From Bosea sp. PAMC 26642 (GTDB lineage Bacteria; Pseudomonadota; Alphaproteobacteria; Rhizobiales; Beijerinckiaceae), in the NCBI RefSeq assembly GCF_001562255.1, contig NZ_CP014301.1:3844001-3908000 (forward strand): 64,000 bases of DNA, given 5' to 3'. The stretch's first letter is position 1. Each line of letters opens with the position of its first letter. This document shows, piece by piece, positions 32,758-40,619 of the stretch. The notes under the pieces are model-generated. The model worked only from the letters and a program-made list of their open reading frames with translations. It was not told where the DNA came from and made no database searches. The translations under genes and the position numbers were made by a program.

Positions 32758-34464
32758 ATGATCCGGATCGCTGGCGTGGACGGCTGCAAGGCGGGCTGGG
32801 TAGCGGCCATTTCATCGGGCACGGAACCGCCCGTTCTGCGTGTGGTGCGCCGCTTCGCCGAGTTGTACGACGGGCCGTCTGCGGCCGATATCGTCGCCGT
32901 CGACATGCCGATCGGCCTACCCGAACGCGTGACGGGCTCCGGGCGCGGCCCGGAACAGCTGGTCCGGCCGCTGCTTGGGGCACGACAATCCTCGGTGTTT
33001 TCGATCCCATCGCGCGCGTCGGTCCATGCCGAGGACTATGCGAGCGCCTGCGCTCTGGCGCTGGCGACATCCGAGCCGCCGCGCAAGGTCTCCAAACAAG
33101 GTTTCCATCTGTTTCCGAAAATCCGGGAGATCGATGCCCTTCTGAGGGAACCAAACGGACTCGACGCTCGCATTTTCGAGGTCCATCCGGAGCTGGCGTT
33201 CCAGACCATGCACGGGGCACCGCTGACGCATCCCAAGAAGATCAAGGGTGCGATCAATCCTGCCGGCATGGCCGAGCGCAGGGCGTTGCTGATCGAGACG
33301 GGCCTGCCGGCCGTCGTCGTCAATGCCGCCGCACCGCGCGGTGCATACGCTGACGACGTGCTCGATGCCCTCGCCGCCTTGGTCGTCGCCCGGCACATCG
33401 CCGCCGGGCGTGGACGGCCCTTCCCCGATCCTCCGGGACGCGATAGCCACGGTCTTCCGATCGCGATCTGGAGCTTCCTGCCCGATCGCCCCCCGACGCA
33501 GGAGCCGTCCATGAGCCAGAATCCCGTTCCGCGCGCGATGATCGAGGCTGCCGCCGAGCGGGTCGCCGGCCATGTCCGCACCACGCCGGTGATGCGGCTG
33601 GGCACCGGTGCCTTCGGCTCGCGGGCCGATGTCTCGCTGAAGCTCGAATGCCTGCAGCATGCCGGTTCGTTCAAGACGCGCGGCGCCTTCAACAACCTGC
33701 TCTCCCTGCCGGTGCCTGCAGCCGGGGTCGCCGCAGCCTCGGGTGGCAATCACGGCGCGGCGGTGGCGTATGCGGCGCGCGAGCGCGGGGTCAAGGCGAC
33801 GATCTTCGTGCCGGAGATCTCGCCCGCCGCAAAGATCGAGGCGATCCGTCGCTTCGGCGCCGATGTCCGGATCGGCGGGGCGCAATATGACGACGCGCAG
33901 GCGGCCTGCGACGCCTTCGTCGCGGAGACCGGAGCGCTGAAGATCCATCCCTTCGCGGCGGCCGAGACCATTGCGGGACAGGGCACGCTCGGGCGCGAAT
34001 GGCACGCCCAGGAGCGCGATCTCGACACGGTGCTGGTCGCGGTCGGCGGCGGCGGGCTGATCTCCGGGATCGCGGCCTGGTTCGCCGGATCCGGCGTCAA
34101 GGTGGTGGGCGTCGAGCCGGCGGGCTCGCGCGCCTTGCAGGCGGCACTCGAAGCGAAGGGGCCCGTGGAGGTCAAGGTCGCCTCGGTCGCCGCCGATTCG
34201 CTTGGCGCGCGCAATGTCGGGCCGCTGGTCTATGAGGTCTGCAAGGACACGGTCGATCATGTCGCGCTCGTTCCCGACGAGGCGATCACGCAAGCGCAGG
34301 TGGCGCTGTGGCGCGATTTCCGGCTGGCGGTCGAGCCCGGCGGGGCTGCGGCGCTGGGCGCGCTGCTGAGCGGCGCCTACAAGCCCAAGCCCGGCGAGCG
34401 GCTCGGCGTGCTGGTCTGCGGCGCGAATGTCGATCTCGGCGTTCTCAGGGAGATCGTGGCGTGA
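32758..34464 (+). CDS. In-frame fusion: DUF429 protein plus serine/threonine dehydratase
   Basis: The sequence shows one uninterrupted 568-codon frame. Residues 1 to about 245 are a DUF429 protein (predicted RNase H-like nuclease): G-V-D-G-C-K-A-G-W, V-D-M-P-I-G-L-P, E-V-H-P-E-L-A-F and A-Y-A-D-D-V-L-D-A-L-A-A. Residues 252-568 are a complete PLP-dependent dehydratase. No linker domain exists. A ribosome-binding site and ATG lie at the junction, and a C6 run at 33489-33494 sits just before it. With one C fewer, the DUF429 frame would stop at a TGA overlapping that ATG. Two separate genes with an indel or sequencing error, or a true fusion, are both possible. Confidence 0.6.
   Translation: MIRIAGVDGCKAGWVAAISSGTEPPVLRVVRRFAELYDGPSAADIVAVDMPIGLPERVTGSGRGPEQLVRPLLGARQSSVFSIPSRASVHAEDYASACALALATSEPPRKVSKQGFHLFPKIREIDALLREPNGLDARIFEVHPELAFQTMHGAPLTHPKKIKGAINPAGMAERRALLIETGLPAVVVNAAAPRGAYADDVLDALAALVVARHIAAGRGRPFPDPPGRDSHGLPIAIWSFLPDRPPTQEPSMSQNPVPRAMIEAAAERVAGHVRTTPVMRLGTGAFGSRADVSLKLECLQHAGSFKTRGAFNNLLSLPVPAAGVAAASGGNHGAAVAYAARERGVKATIFVPEISPAAKIEAIRRFGADVRIGGAQYDDAQAACDAFVAETGALKIHPFAAAETIAGQGTLGREWHAQERDLDTVLVAVGGGGLISGIAAWFAGSGVKVVGVEPAGSRALQAALEAKGPVEVKVASVAADSLGARNVGPLVYEVCKDTVDHVALVPDEAITQAQVALWRDFRLAVEPGGAAALGALLSGAYKPKPGERLGVLVCGANVDLGVLREIVA
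33511..34464 (+). CDS. PLP-dependent threonine/serine dehydratase (internal start)
   Basis: Starting at the ATG preceded by AGGAG at 6-nt spacing, this 317-residue protein is a full-length fold-type II enzyme. The PLP lysine is in S-F-K-T-R-G-A near residue 53. The phosphate-side asparagine loop is A-S-G-G-N-H-G-A-A-V, the glycine loop is V-G-G-G-G-L-I-S-G, and a C-terminal C-G-A-N-V-D block is present. It deaminates threonine or serine to the 2-oxoacid; a racemase activity is possible for the serine/threonine dehydratase family. No ACT regulatory domain follows. Its stop overlaps the GTG start of the next gene. Confidence 0.8.
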   Translation: MSQNPVPRAMIEAAAERVAGHVRTTPVMRLGTGAFGSRADVSLKLECLQHAGSFKTRGAFNNLLSLPVPAAGVAAASGGNHGAAVAYAARERGVKATIFVPEISPAAKIEAIRRFGADVRIGGAQYDDAQAACDAFVAETGALKIHPFAAAETIAGQGTLGREWHAQERDLDTVLVAVGGGGLISGIAAWFAGSGVKVVGVEPAGSRALQAALEAKGPVEVKVASVAADSLGARNVGPLVYEVCKDTVDHVALVPDEAITQAQVALWRDFRLAVEPGGAAALGALLSGAYKPKPGERLGVLVCGANVDLGVLREIVA

Positions 34465-35186
34465 ACGCGCCGGGCATCGCCAAGGGCGGCAAGGCGATCT
34501 ATGGCGCCCCGCTCGGCATCCTGATGCTGGAGGCGCGCTTTCCGCGCATTCCCGGCGACATGGGCAATGCCGCGACCTGGCCTTTCCCGGTGCTTTACAA
34601 GGTCGTTGCAGGGGCAAGCCCGGAAAAGGTCGTGCTGCAGGGCGCTGCCGGGCTGCTGCCGGATTTCGTGGCTGCGGCGCAAGAACTGGTCCGGCTCGGG
34701 GCCGAGGCCATCACCACCAATTGCGGCTTCCTCTCGCTGTTCCAGGCCGAGCTCGCGGCTGCGGTCGGCGTGCCGGTCGCGACGTCCGCCCTGATGCAGG
34801 TACCCTGGGTGCAGGCGACGCTGCCGCCGGGGCAGCGCGTCGGCATCGTCACGGTTTCGTCGTCGAGCCTGACGCCGGCGCATCTCGATGCCGTCAGCGT
34901 GCCGCGCGACACCCCCGTTACCGGCACGGAAGGCGGCAAGGAGTTCTTCCGCGTGCTGATCAAGGCCGAAAAGGACGACATGGATATCGCGCTAGCCCAG
35001 CGCGACGTGGTCGAGGCCGGCCTGCGGCTCGTCGCGGAGAATCCCGGCATCGGCGCGATCGTTCTCGAATGCACCAACATGCCGCCCTATGCCGCCGCGC
35101 TGCAGGCGGCGACGGGGCTGCCAGTCTACGACATCTATTCGCTGGTGAGTTGGTTCCACGCCGGGCTGAGGCCGCGGAGGTTCTGA
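34461..35186 (+). CDS. Aspartate/glutamate racemase family protein
   Basis: The 241-residue protein belongs to the Asp/Glu/hydantoin racemase superfamily. It has two cysteine-bearing catalytic segments, I-T-T-N-C-G-F near residue 81 and V-L-E-C-T-N-M-P near residue 199. These are the two acid/base cysteines of a cofactor-independent racemase. The substrate is unknown. The start is a GTG inside the upstream stop (GTGA), indicating translational coupling to the dehydratase. Confidence 0.8.
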   Translation: MNAPGIAKGGKAIYGAPLGILMLEARFPRIPGDMGNAATWPFPVLYKVVAGASPEKVVLQGAAGLLPDFVAAAQELVRLGAEAITTNCGFLSLFQAELAAAVGVPVATSALMQVPWVQATLPPGQRVGIVTVSSSSLTPAHLDAVSVPRDTPVTGTEGGKEFFRVLIKAEKDDMDIALAQRDVVEAGLRLVAENPGIGAIVLECTNMPPYAAALQAATGLPVYDIYSLVSWFHAGLRPRRF

Positions 35187-35262
35187 GCGGGCGACTTCCC
35201 AATTCGGATTTCGCTGCAGCGTCGGTTCCGGCGCTTCGCAGAACGGGAGAATAGCGCTGGAA

Positions 35263-35406
35263 GAACCCTCTCCCGGAGGGAGAGGGCAGGGTGAGGGGTC
35301 GGCCACTGGCCGTATAGGACGATGGTCTCGGCGAGCGCCTGCCTCAGTGCCGGACTCGCGAAACGGCCGACACCTCACCCTGCCCTCTCCTTACAGGAGA
35401 GGGTTC
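35263..35406. repeat. Palindromic intergenic repeat element (144 bp)
   Basis: The left arm (35263-35304) begins GAACCCTCTCCCGGAGGG. The right arm (35365-35406) is its inverted copy, matching at 38 of 42 positions by eye. Each arm contains its own CCCTCTCC/GGAGAGGG hairpin followed by GCAGGGTGAGG. It lies between the racemase gene and the hydratase gene. Confidence 0.8.
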
Positions 35407-35502
35407 CCTGCGCTGGCTGGTTTGCAGTCGGGACTCGCAGCACTGGACGCAGGCCCTGCCGGCAGCGCACACTCTTGCCGACACCATCTCCGCGAGCCTT
35501 CC

Positions 35503-36567
35503 ATGTTCGAGCCTACCCCCAAGACCAATCCCGGCCGCTTCTTCGAGGATTTCCGGCTCGGCGAGACCATCGTCCATGCGACCCCGCGCACCGTCACCGT
35601 CGGCGACGTCTCGCTGTACACGGCGCTCTATGGGCCGCGCTTCGCGGTGCAGTCCTCGGACGCCTTCGCAAAAGCGATCGGCTATCCGGCCGCCCCGGTC
35701 GACGACCTGCTGGTCTTCCATATCGTCTTCGGCAAGACGGTGCCGGATATCTCGCTGAATGCGGTCGCCAATCTCGGCTATGCCGATGGCCGTTTTCTCA
35801 AGCCGGTGTTTCCGGGCGACACGCTCTCGACGACGTCGGAGGTAATCGGGCTGAAACAGACCTCGGCGGGCGATGCCGGCATCGTCTATGTCCGCTCGAT
35901 CGGTCGCAACCAGCGCGCCGAGATCGTACTGAGCTATGTGCGCTGGGTTCTGGTGCGCAAGCGCGCGCCAGGTACGCCGGCCCATGCCGAGCAGGTGCCG
36001 GATCTGGCCAAGGCCGTGCTGCCGGAGGAACTCGGCGAGGGCTGCCCGACGATCGAGCTTTCGGCCCATGACGACGCGCTGTCGGGCTCGCGCTTCCGCT
36101 GGAGCGACTATGCCGCGGGAGAGCGGATCGACCATGTCGACGGCATGACCGTCGAGGAGGCGGAGCACCAGATCGCGACGCGGCTCTACCAGAACACCGC
36201 CAAGGTCCACTTCGACGCCTACAGCGCGCGCGAGACCCGATTCGGCAAGCGCCTGATCTATGGCGGCCATGTCATAAGCCTGGCGCGCGCACTGTCCTTC
36301 AACGGGCTGGGCAATGCCTTCCACATCGCCGCGATCAATGGCGGGCGGCATGTCGCGCCGCTCTTCGCCGGCGATACCGTCTTCGCCTGGAGCGAGGTGC
36401 TGCAGAGCGCCGAACTGCCGGGACGCGGCGATGTCGGAGCATTGCGGCTGCGGCTGGTGGCGACCAAGAACCGTCCCTGCGGCGAGTTCCCGCTGAAGCA
36501 TGACGGCGACCATTACGACGACGGCGTTATCCTCGATTTCGACTATTGGGCGCTGCTGCCGCGCTAG
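35503..36567 (+). CDS. Mesaconyl-CoA hydratase (MaoC family, double hotdog)
   Basis: The 354-residue length and two MaoC-like hotdog halves match mesaconyl-CoA hydratase (Mch/MeaC), which makes beta-methylmalyl-CoA in the ethylmalonyl-CoA pathway. The first half has F-E-D-F-R-L-G-E-T-I-V-H-A-T-P-R-T-V and D-V-S-L-Y-T-A-L-Y-G-P-R. The second has H-V-D-G-M-T-V-E-E-A-E-H and G-K-R-L-I-Y-G-G-H-V. The ATG at 35503 is chosen because upstream codons lie in the palindromic repeat. The gene stands between the Mcl2-like gene and sdhCDAB, consistent with C4-C5 CoA-ester flux into succinate. Confidence 0.82.
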   Translation: MFEPTPKTNPGRFFEDFRLGETIVHATPRTVTVGDVSLYTALYGPRFAVQSSDAFAKAIGYPAAPVDDLLVFHIVFGKTVPDISLNAVANLGYADGRFLKPVFPGDTLSTTSEVIGLKQTSAGDAGIVYVRSIGRNQRAEIVLSYVRWVLVRKRAPGTPAHAEQVPDLAKAVLPEELGEGCPTIELSAHDDALSGSRFRWSDYAAGERIDHVDGMTVEEAEHQIATRLYQNTAKVHFDAYSARETRFGKRLIYGGHVISLARALSFNGLGNAFHIAAINGGRHVAPLFAGDTVFAWSEVLQSAELPGRGDVGALRLRLVATKNRPCGEFPLKHDGDHYDDGVILDFDYWALLPR

Positions 36568-36717
36568 CCTGAGTTACAAAATCGATACTCTGTCACTTCG
36601 TCACCTGCGTGTCGCATTGCAGCAAGGGGCCGGTTTCGCTACAGACCAGTCACTCTAGAACGATCCCAAATGGATAGACGGGCTTGCTTGCAGGCCCAGC
36701 AGTGTCGGAGAGATGAT

Positions 36718-37113
36718 TTGGCCGAGGTCAAGCCGGTGGCGCGTCCGCTTTCGCCGCATCTGCAGATCTATCGCTGGTCCTGGACGATGGCGATGTCGAT
36801 CGCCCATCGCGTCACGGGATGCGCGCTCTATGCCGGTACGGTCCTGATCGCCGCCTGGCTGGTCGCCGCCGCGTCCGGCCCCGCCGCCTTCGAGACGGCG
36901 CAATGGATAGCGGGCTCGATCCTCGGCAAGCTCGTGATGTTCGGCTATTCCTTCGCGCTGCTGCACCACATGGTCGGAGGCCTGCGCCATTTCGTCTGGG
37001 ACATGGGCCGTGGCTACGACCCGCAGACCCGGATGAATCTGGCGAAATACAGCGTCGCGGTGTCAGGCGGGCTCACGCTGCTCGTCTGGATCCTGGCCTT
37101 TCTGGTGCGCTGA
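36718..37113 (+). CDS. sdhC: Succinate dehydrogenase cytochrome b556 subunit
   Basis: SdhC anchors complex II and helps bind heme b and quinone. The 131-residue protein begins A-E-V-K-P-V-A-R-P-L-S-P-H-L-Q-I-Y. It has the signature S-I-A-H-R-V-T-G and the heme-ligand region L-L-H-H-M-V-G-G-L-R-H, with three membrane helices. The start is taken as TTG at 36718, with GGAGAG 6-8 nt upstream. An ATG at 36670 gives an atypical extension and has no ribosome-binding site. Confidence 0.9.
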   Translation: MAEVKPVARPLSPHLQIYRWSWTMAMSIAHRVTGCALYAGTVLIAAWLVAAASGPAAFETAQWIAGSILGKLVMFGYSFALLHHMVGGLRHFVWDMGRGYDPQTRMNLAKYSVAVSGGLTLLVWILAFLVR

Positions 37114-37125
37114 GGAGTTTTAGCG

Positions 37126-37518
37126 ATGTCGTCCAACTCCTCCATGCGCACGCCGCTCGGCCGGGTCCGCGGTCTCGGCTCCGCCAGATCCGGTACAGGG
37201 CATTTCTGGCTGCAGCGCGTCACCGCCGTCGCCAACGTCATCCTGACAGTGATCTTCCTCGGCGTCGTGATCTCGCTCTTCGGCAAGCCCTATCCGGCGG
37301 CGATGGCCACGCTGTCGCACCCCCTTGTCGCGATCCTGATGCTGCTCTTCATCATCTCGGGTGCGGTCCACATGCGGATCGGGATGCAGGTCGTCATCGA
37401 GGACTACGTCCATGGCGAGGGCCTCAAGATCGCCGCCGTGATGGCCAATACCTTCTTCGCGATCGCGATCGGCGCAGCCTGCGTCTTCGCGGTGCTGAAG
37501 CTCTCGTTTGGAGGCTGA
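37126..37518 (+). CDS. sdhD: Succinate dehydrogenase hydrophobic membrane anchor subunit
   Basis: The 130-residue protein has three membrane helices and the SdhD block [20 protein letters not shown], with a histidine heme ligand and the quinone-site D-Y. It lies 12 bp after sdhC, with GAGG before the ATG. It ends 4 bp before sdhA, inside whose ribosome-binding region its stop lies. Confidence 0.92.
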   Translation: MSSNSSMRTPLGRVRGLGSARSGTGHFWLQRVTAVANVILTVIFLGVVISLFGKPYPAAMATLSHPLVAILMLLFIISGAVHMRIGMQVVIEDYVHGEGLKIAAVMANTFFAIAIGAACVFAVLKLSFGG

Positions 37519-37522
37519 TCCG

Positions 37523-39355
37523 ATGGCGATCACCAGAGCCCGCTCGACCGCGACCTATGCCGGCCCGGCCTATCCGATCACCGACCACACCTTCGACGTC
37601 GTGGTCGTCGGCGCCGGCGGTGCGGGTCTGCGCGCCACCGTCGGCTGCTCGCAGGCCGGCCTGAAGACCGCCTGCATCACCAAGGTCTTCCCGACTCGCT
37701 CGCACACGGTCGCGGCTCAGGGCGGTGTCGCGGCTTCGCTCGGCAATATGGGCAAGGACACTTGGCAGTGGCACATGTACGACACCGTCAAGGGGTCGGA
37801 CTGGCTCGGCGACCAGGACGCGATCGAATACCTCGTCCGCAATGCGCCGGCCGCCGTCTATGAGTTGGAACATTGGGGCGTGCCGTTCTCGCGCACCGAG
37901 GCCGGCAAGATCTACCAGCGTCCCTTCGGTGGCATGACCACCGAATTCGGCGAGGGCCCGCCGGCCCAGCGCACCTGCGCGGCGGCCGACCGCACCGGCC
38001 ACGCCATGCTGCACACGCTTTATGGGCAGGCGCTGCGCTACAATACCGAGTTCTTCATCGAGTACTTCGCCATCGACCTGATCATGGACGAGGACGGCGC
38101 CTGCCGCGGCGTGATCGCGCTCAAGCTCGACGACGGCACGCTGCACCGCTTCCGCTCGAAGATGGCGATCATGGCGACAGGCGGTTACGGCCGCGCCTAT
38201 TTCTCGGCGACTTCGGCCCATACCTGTACAGGCGACGGCAACGCCATGGTGCTGCGCGCCGGCCTGCCGCTGCAGGACATGGAGTTCGTGCAGTTCCACC
38301 CGACCGGCATCTACGGCGCCGGCTGCCTGATCACCGAAGGCGCACGCGGCGAGGGCGGCTACCTGACCAATTCCGAGGGCGAGCGCTTCATGGAGCGCTA
38401 TGCCCCCTCGGCCAAGGACCTCGCCTCGCGCGACGTCGTCTCACGCTCGATGACCATGGAAATCCGGGGCGGGCGCGGCGTCGGCAAGAACAAGGACCAC
38501 ATCTACCTGCATCTCGACCATCTCGACCCGACGATCCTGCACGAGCGCCTGCCCGGCATCTCGGAGAGCGCCAAGATCTTCGCCGGCGTCGACGTGACGC
38601 GCGAGCCGATCCCGGTGCTGCCGACGGTGCATTACAACATGGGCGGCATACCCACGAACTTCCACGGCGAGGTCCTGACCAAGGTCGACGGCAATGCCGA
38701 CACGGTGGTGCCGGGCCTGATGGCGATCGGCGAGGCGGCCTGCGTCTCGGTGCATGGCGCCAACCGGCTGGGCTCGAACTCGCTGATCGACCTCGTGGTC
38801 TTCGGCCGTGCGGCGGGCCTGCGCTGCGCCGAGATCGTGACGCCGGGCGAAAAGCAGCCGGAGCTGCCCTCGACCTCGGCCGATCTGGCCCTGACGCGCC
38901 TCGACAAGTTCCGCAACGCCTCGGGCTCGACCACGACGGCCGAACTGCGCGGGCGCATGCAGAAGACCATGCAGGACAATTGCGCGGTCTACCGCACGGG
39001 TGAGACTCTGGAAGAGGGCCACAAGCTGATCCACGAGGTCTGGGCCGGCGCATCGGACATCGCGACGACCGATCGCTCGCTGATCTGGAACTCCGACCTG
39101 ATCGAGACGATGGAGTTCGACAATTTGATCACGCAGGCCGTGGTTACGATGGATTCGGCGCTGAACCGCCCGGAAAGTCGCGGGGCCCATGCCCGCGAGG
39201 ACTATCCCAACCGCGACGACAAGGACTGGATGAAGCACACGCTCGCTTGGGTCGACGACGAGAAGCGGACGGTGTCGCTGGATGATCGCCCGGTCCACAC
39301 CTACACGCTCTCCAACGACATCGAGTACATCAAGCCCAAGGCAAGGGTGTATTAA
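37523..39355 (+). CDS. sdhA: Succinate dehydrogenase flavoprotein subunit
   Basis: SdhA oxidises succinate to fumarate using covalent FAD. The 610-residue protein has the FAD fingerprint [12 protein letters not shown]. The FAD-linking histidine is in [11 protein letters not shown]. The active-site segments are [21 protein letters not shown] and Y-L-H-L-D-H-L. The ATG at 37523 is 9 nt after GGAGG. Unusually, it is separated from sdhB by a VapD-like gene. Confidence 0.96.
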   Translation: MAITRARSTATYAGPAYPITDHTFDVVVVGAGGAGLRATVGCSQAGLKTACITKVFPTRSHTVAAQGGVAASLGNMGKDTWQWHMYDTVKGSDWLGDQDAIEYLVRNAPAAVYELEHWGVPFSRTEAGKIYQRPFGGMTTEFGEGPPAQRTCAAADRTGHAMLHTLYGQALRYNTEFFIEYFAIDLIMDEDGACRGVIALKLDDGTLHRFRSKMAIMATGGYGRAYFSATSAHTCTGDGNAMVLRAGLPLQDMEFVQFHPTGIYGAGCLITEGARGEGGYLTNSEGERFMERYAPSAKDLASRDVVSRSMTMEIRGGRGVGKNKDHIYLHLDHLDPTILHERLPGISESAKIFAGVDVTREPIPVLPTVHYNMGGIPTNFHGEVLTKVDGNADTVVPGLMAIGEAACVSVHGANRLGSNSLIDLVVFGRAAGLRCAEIVTPGEKQPELPSTSADLALTRLDKFRNASGSTTTAELRGRMQKTMQDNCAVYRTGETLEEGHKLIHEVWAGASDIATTDRSLIWNSDLIETMEFDNLITQAVVTMDSALNRPESRGAHAREDYPNRDDKDWMKHTLAWVDDEKRTVSLDDRPVHTYTLSNDIEYIKPKARVY

Positions 39356-39371
39356 GGGAGAGATCGCGTTC

Positions 39372-39719
39372 ATGCGTCCTTTAGCGACCATTGGACACAA
39401 CCGGGGAGGCGGAGGGCGCATGTACGCGATCGTCTTCGATTTTGACACGCAAACTCTGGAACAGCTTTATCCCAATCAATCCTGGCGGAACGCCTACACG
39501 GATGTACGAAGCTATTTGACGGCTCGTGGTTTCGAATGGAAGCAGGGCAGCACTTATTTTGGAAATGACTCGGTTGATGCAGTGCGCTGCGTCACGGTCG
39601 TCCAAAGACTGGCAAAGAAGTACTCTTGGTTTACGCCTTCGGTCCGGGACATCAGAATGCTTCGGATCGAAGAAAACAACGATCTAATGAGTGCGCTCGA
39701 CGACGAGGACGACGACTAA
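39372..39719 (+). CDS. VapD-like endoribonuclease (Cas2-fold), inserted in the sdh operon
   Basis: Residues 17-109 match VapD. The N-terminal M-Y-A-I-V-F-D-F holds the strand-1 aspartate used by VapD nucleases. The core A-Y-T-D-V-R-S-Y-L-T-A-R-G-F, Q-G-S-T-Y-F and S-V-R-D-I-R-M-L-R-I-E is also present. VapD is a small Cas2-fold RNase tied to virulence and persistence. The extra N-terminus contains I-G-H-N-R-G-G, a motif often seen at the start of alphaproteobacterial phage and accessory proteins. AAGGGAGAG precedes the ATG at 39372; an ATG at 39420 would remove the extension. Base composition is clearly lower in GC than sdhA or sdhB, suggesting transfer. No antitoxin gene adjoins it; the tail is very acidic. 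Confidence 0.8.
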   Translation: MRPLATIGHNRGGGGRMYAIVFDFDTQTLEQLYPNQSWRNAYTDVRSYLTARGFEWKQGSTYFGNDSVDAVRCVTVVQRLAKKYSWFTPSVRDIRMLRIEENNDLMSALDDEDDD

Positions 39720-39722
39720 GTC

Positions 39723-40520
39723 ATGGCCGAATTCAATCTCCCGCAGAACTCCCGCCTCGTCGCGGGCAAGACCTGGCCGAAGCCCGCCAGCGCCGGCAAG
39801 CTGACCGAGTTCAAGGTCTATCGCTGGAGCCCCGACGATACCGAGAACCCGCGCACCGACACCTATTTCGTCGACCGCGAGGATTGCGGACCGATGGTTC
39901 TCGACGCGCTGATCTGGATCAAGTCGAAGATCGACCCGACGCTGACCTTCCGCCGTTCCTGCCGCGAGGGCATCTGCGGCTCCTGCGCGATGAACATGGA
40001 CGGCAAGAACGGGCTCGCCTGCACCACCGGCATCGACGAGTGCGGCGGGACGGGCAAGAATGCGGGACGGGTCGCGATCTATCCGCTGCCGCATATGCCG
40101 GTGATCAAGGATCTGGTGCCGGACCTGACGCAGTTCTACGCCCAGCACGCCTCGATCGAGCCCTGGCTCAAGACCACGACGCCGTCGCCGGAGAAGGAAT
40201 GGGCGCAAGGGAAAGAGGATCGCGAGAAGCTCGACGGTCTCTACGAGTGCATCCTGTGCGCCTGCTGCACCACCTCCTGCCCGAGCTACTGGTGGAACGG
40301 CGACCGCTATCTCGGCCCTGCTGCCCTGCTGCAGGCCTATCGCTGGCTGATCGACAGCCGCGACGAATCGACCGGCGAGCGGCTCGACAATCTGGAAGAT
40401 CCGTTCCGGCTGTATCGCTGCCACACCATCATGAACTGCGCCAATGCCTGCCCGAAGGGGTTGAACCCCGCCAAGGCGATTGCCGAAGTGAAGATGATGA
40501 TGGTGACGCGTCAGGTCTGA
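39723..40520 (+). CDS. sdhB: Succinate dehydrogenase iron-sulfur subunit
   Basis: SdhB passes electrons from FAD to quinone through three Fe-S clusters. The 265-residue protein has the [2Fe-2S] motif C-R-E-G-I-C-G-S-C. It also has the [4Fe-4S]/[3Fe-4S] motifs [12 protein letters not shown] and [13 protein letters not shown]. It starts 3 bp after the VapD-like stop, so its translation now follows that gene rather than sdhA. Only a weak GAGGA lies upstream. Confidence 0.96.
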   Translation: MAEFNLPQNSRLVAGKTWPKPASAGKLTEFKVYRWSPDDTENPRTDTYFVDREDCGPMVLDALIWIKSKIDPTLTFRRSCREGICGSCAMNMDGKNGLACTTGIDECGGTGKNAGRVAIYPLPHMPVIKDLVPDLTQFYAQHASIEPWLKTTTPSPEKEWAQGKEDREKLDGLYECILCACCTTSCPSYWWNGDRYLGPAALLQAYRWLIDSRDESTGERLDNLEDPFRLYRCHTIMNCANACPKGLNPAKAIAEVKMMMVTRQV

Positions 40521-40619
40521 CGCATCACCATGTCAATGTCGGCGCACCCGTCTCGTCATGGTCGGGCTCGCATAGAGGCGCGCCAAGACAATTGACGGCC
40601 AGCTGCAGCGACCCATTCG

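Noticed and set aside
36670..36717. N-terminal extension of SdhC from an ATG at 36670
   Set aside because: The extension lacks family similarity and a ribosome-binding site; the TTG at 36718 follows GGAGAG and starts the conserved protein.
39372..39719. CRISPR-associated Cas2
   Set aside because: The fold is shared with Cas2, but the sequence follows VapD (S-V-R-D-I-R, M-Y-A-I-V-F-D), and there are no repeat-spacer arrays or other cas genes in the window.
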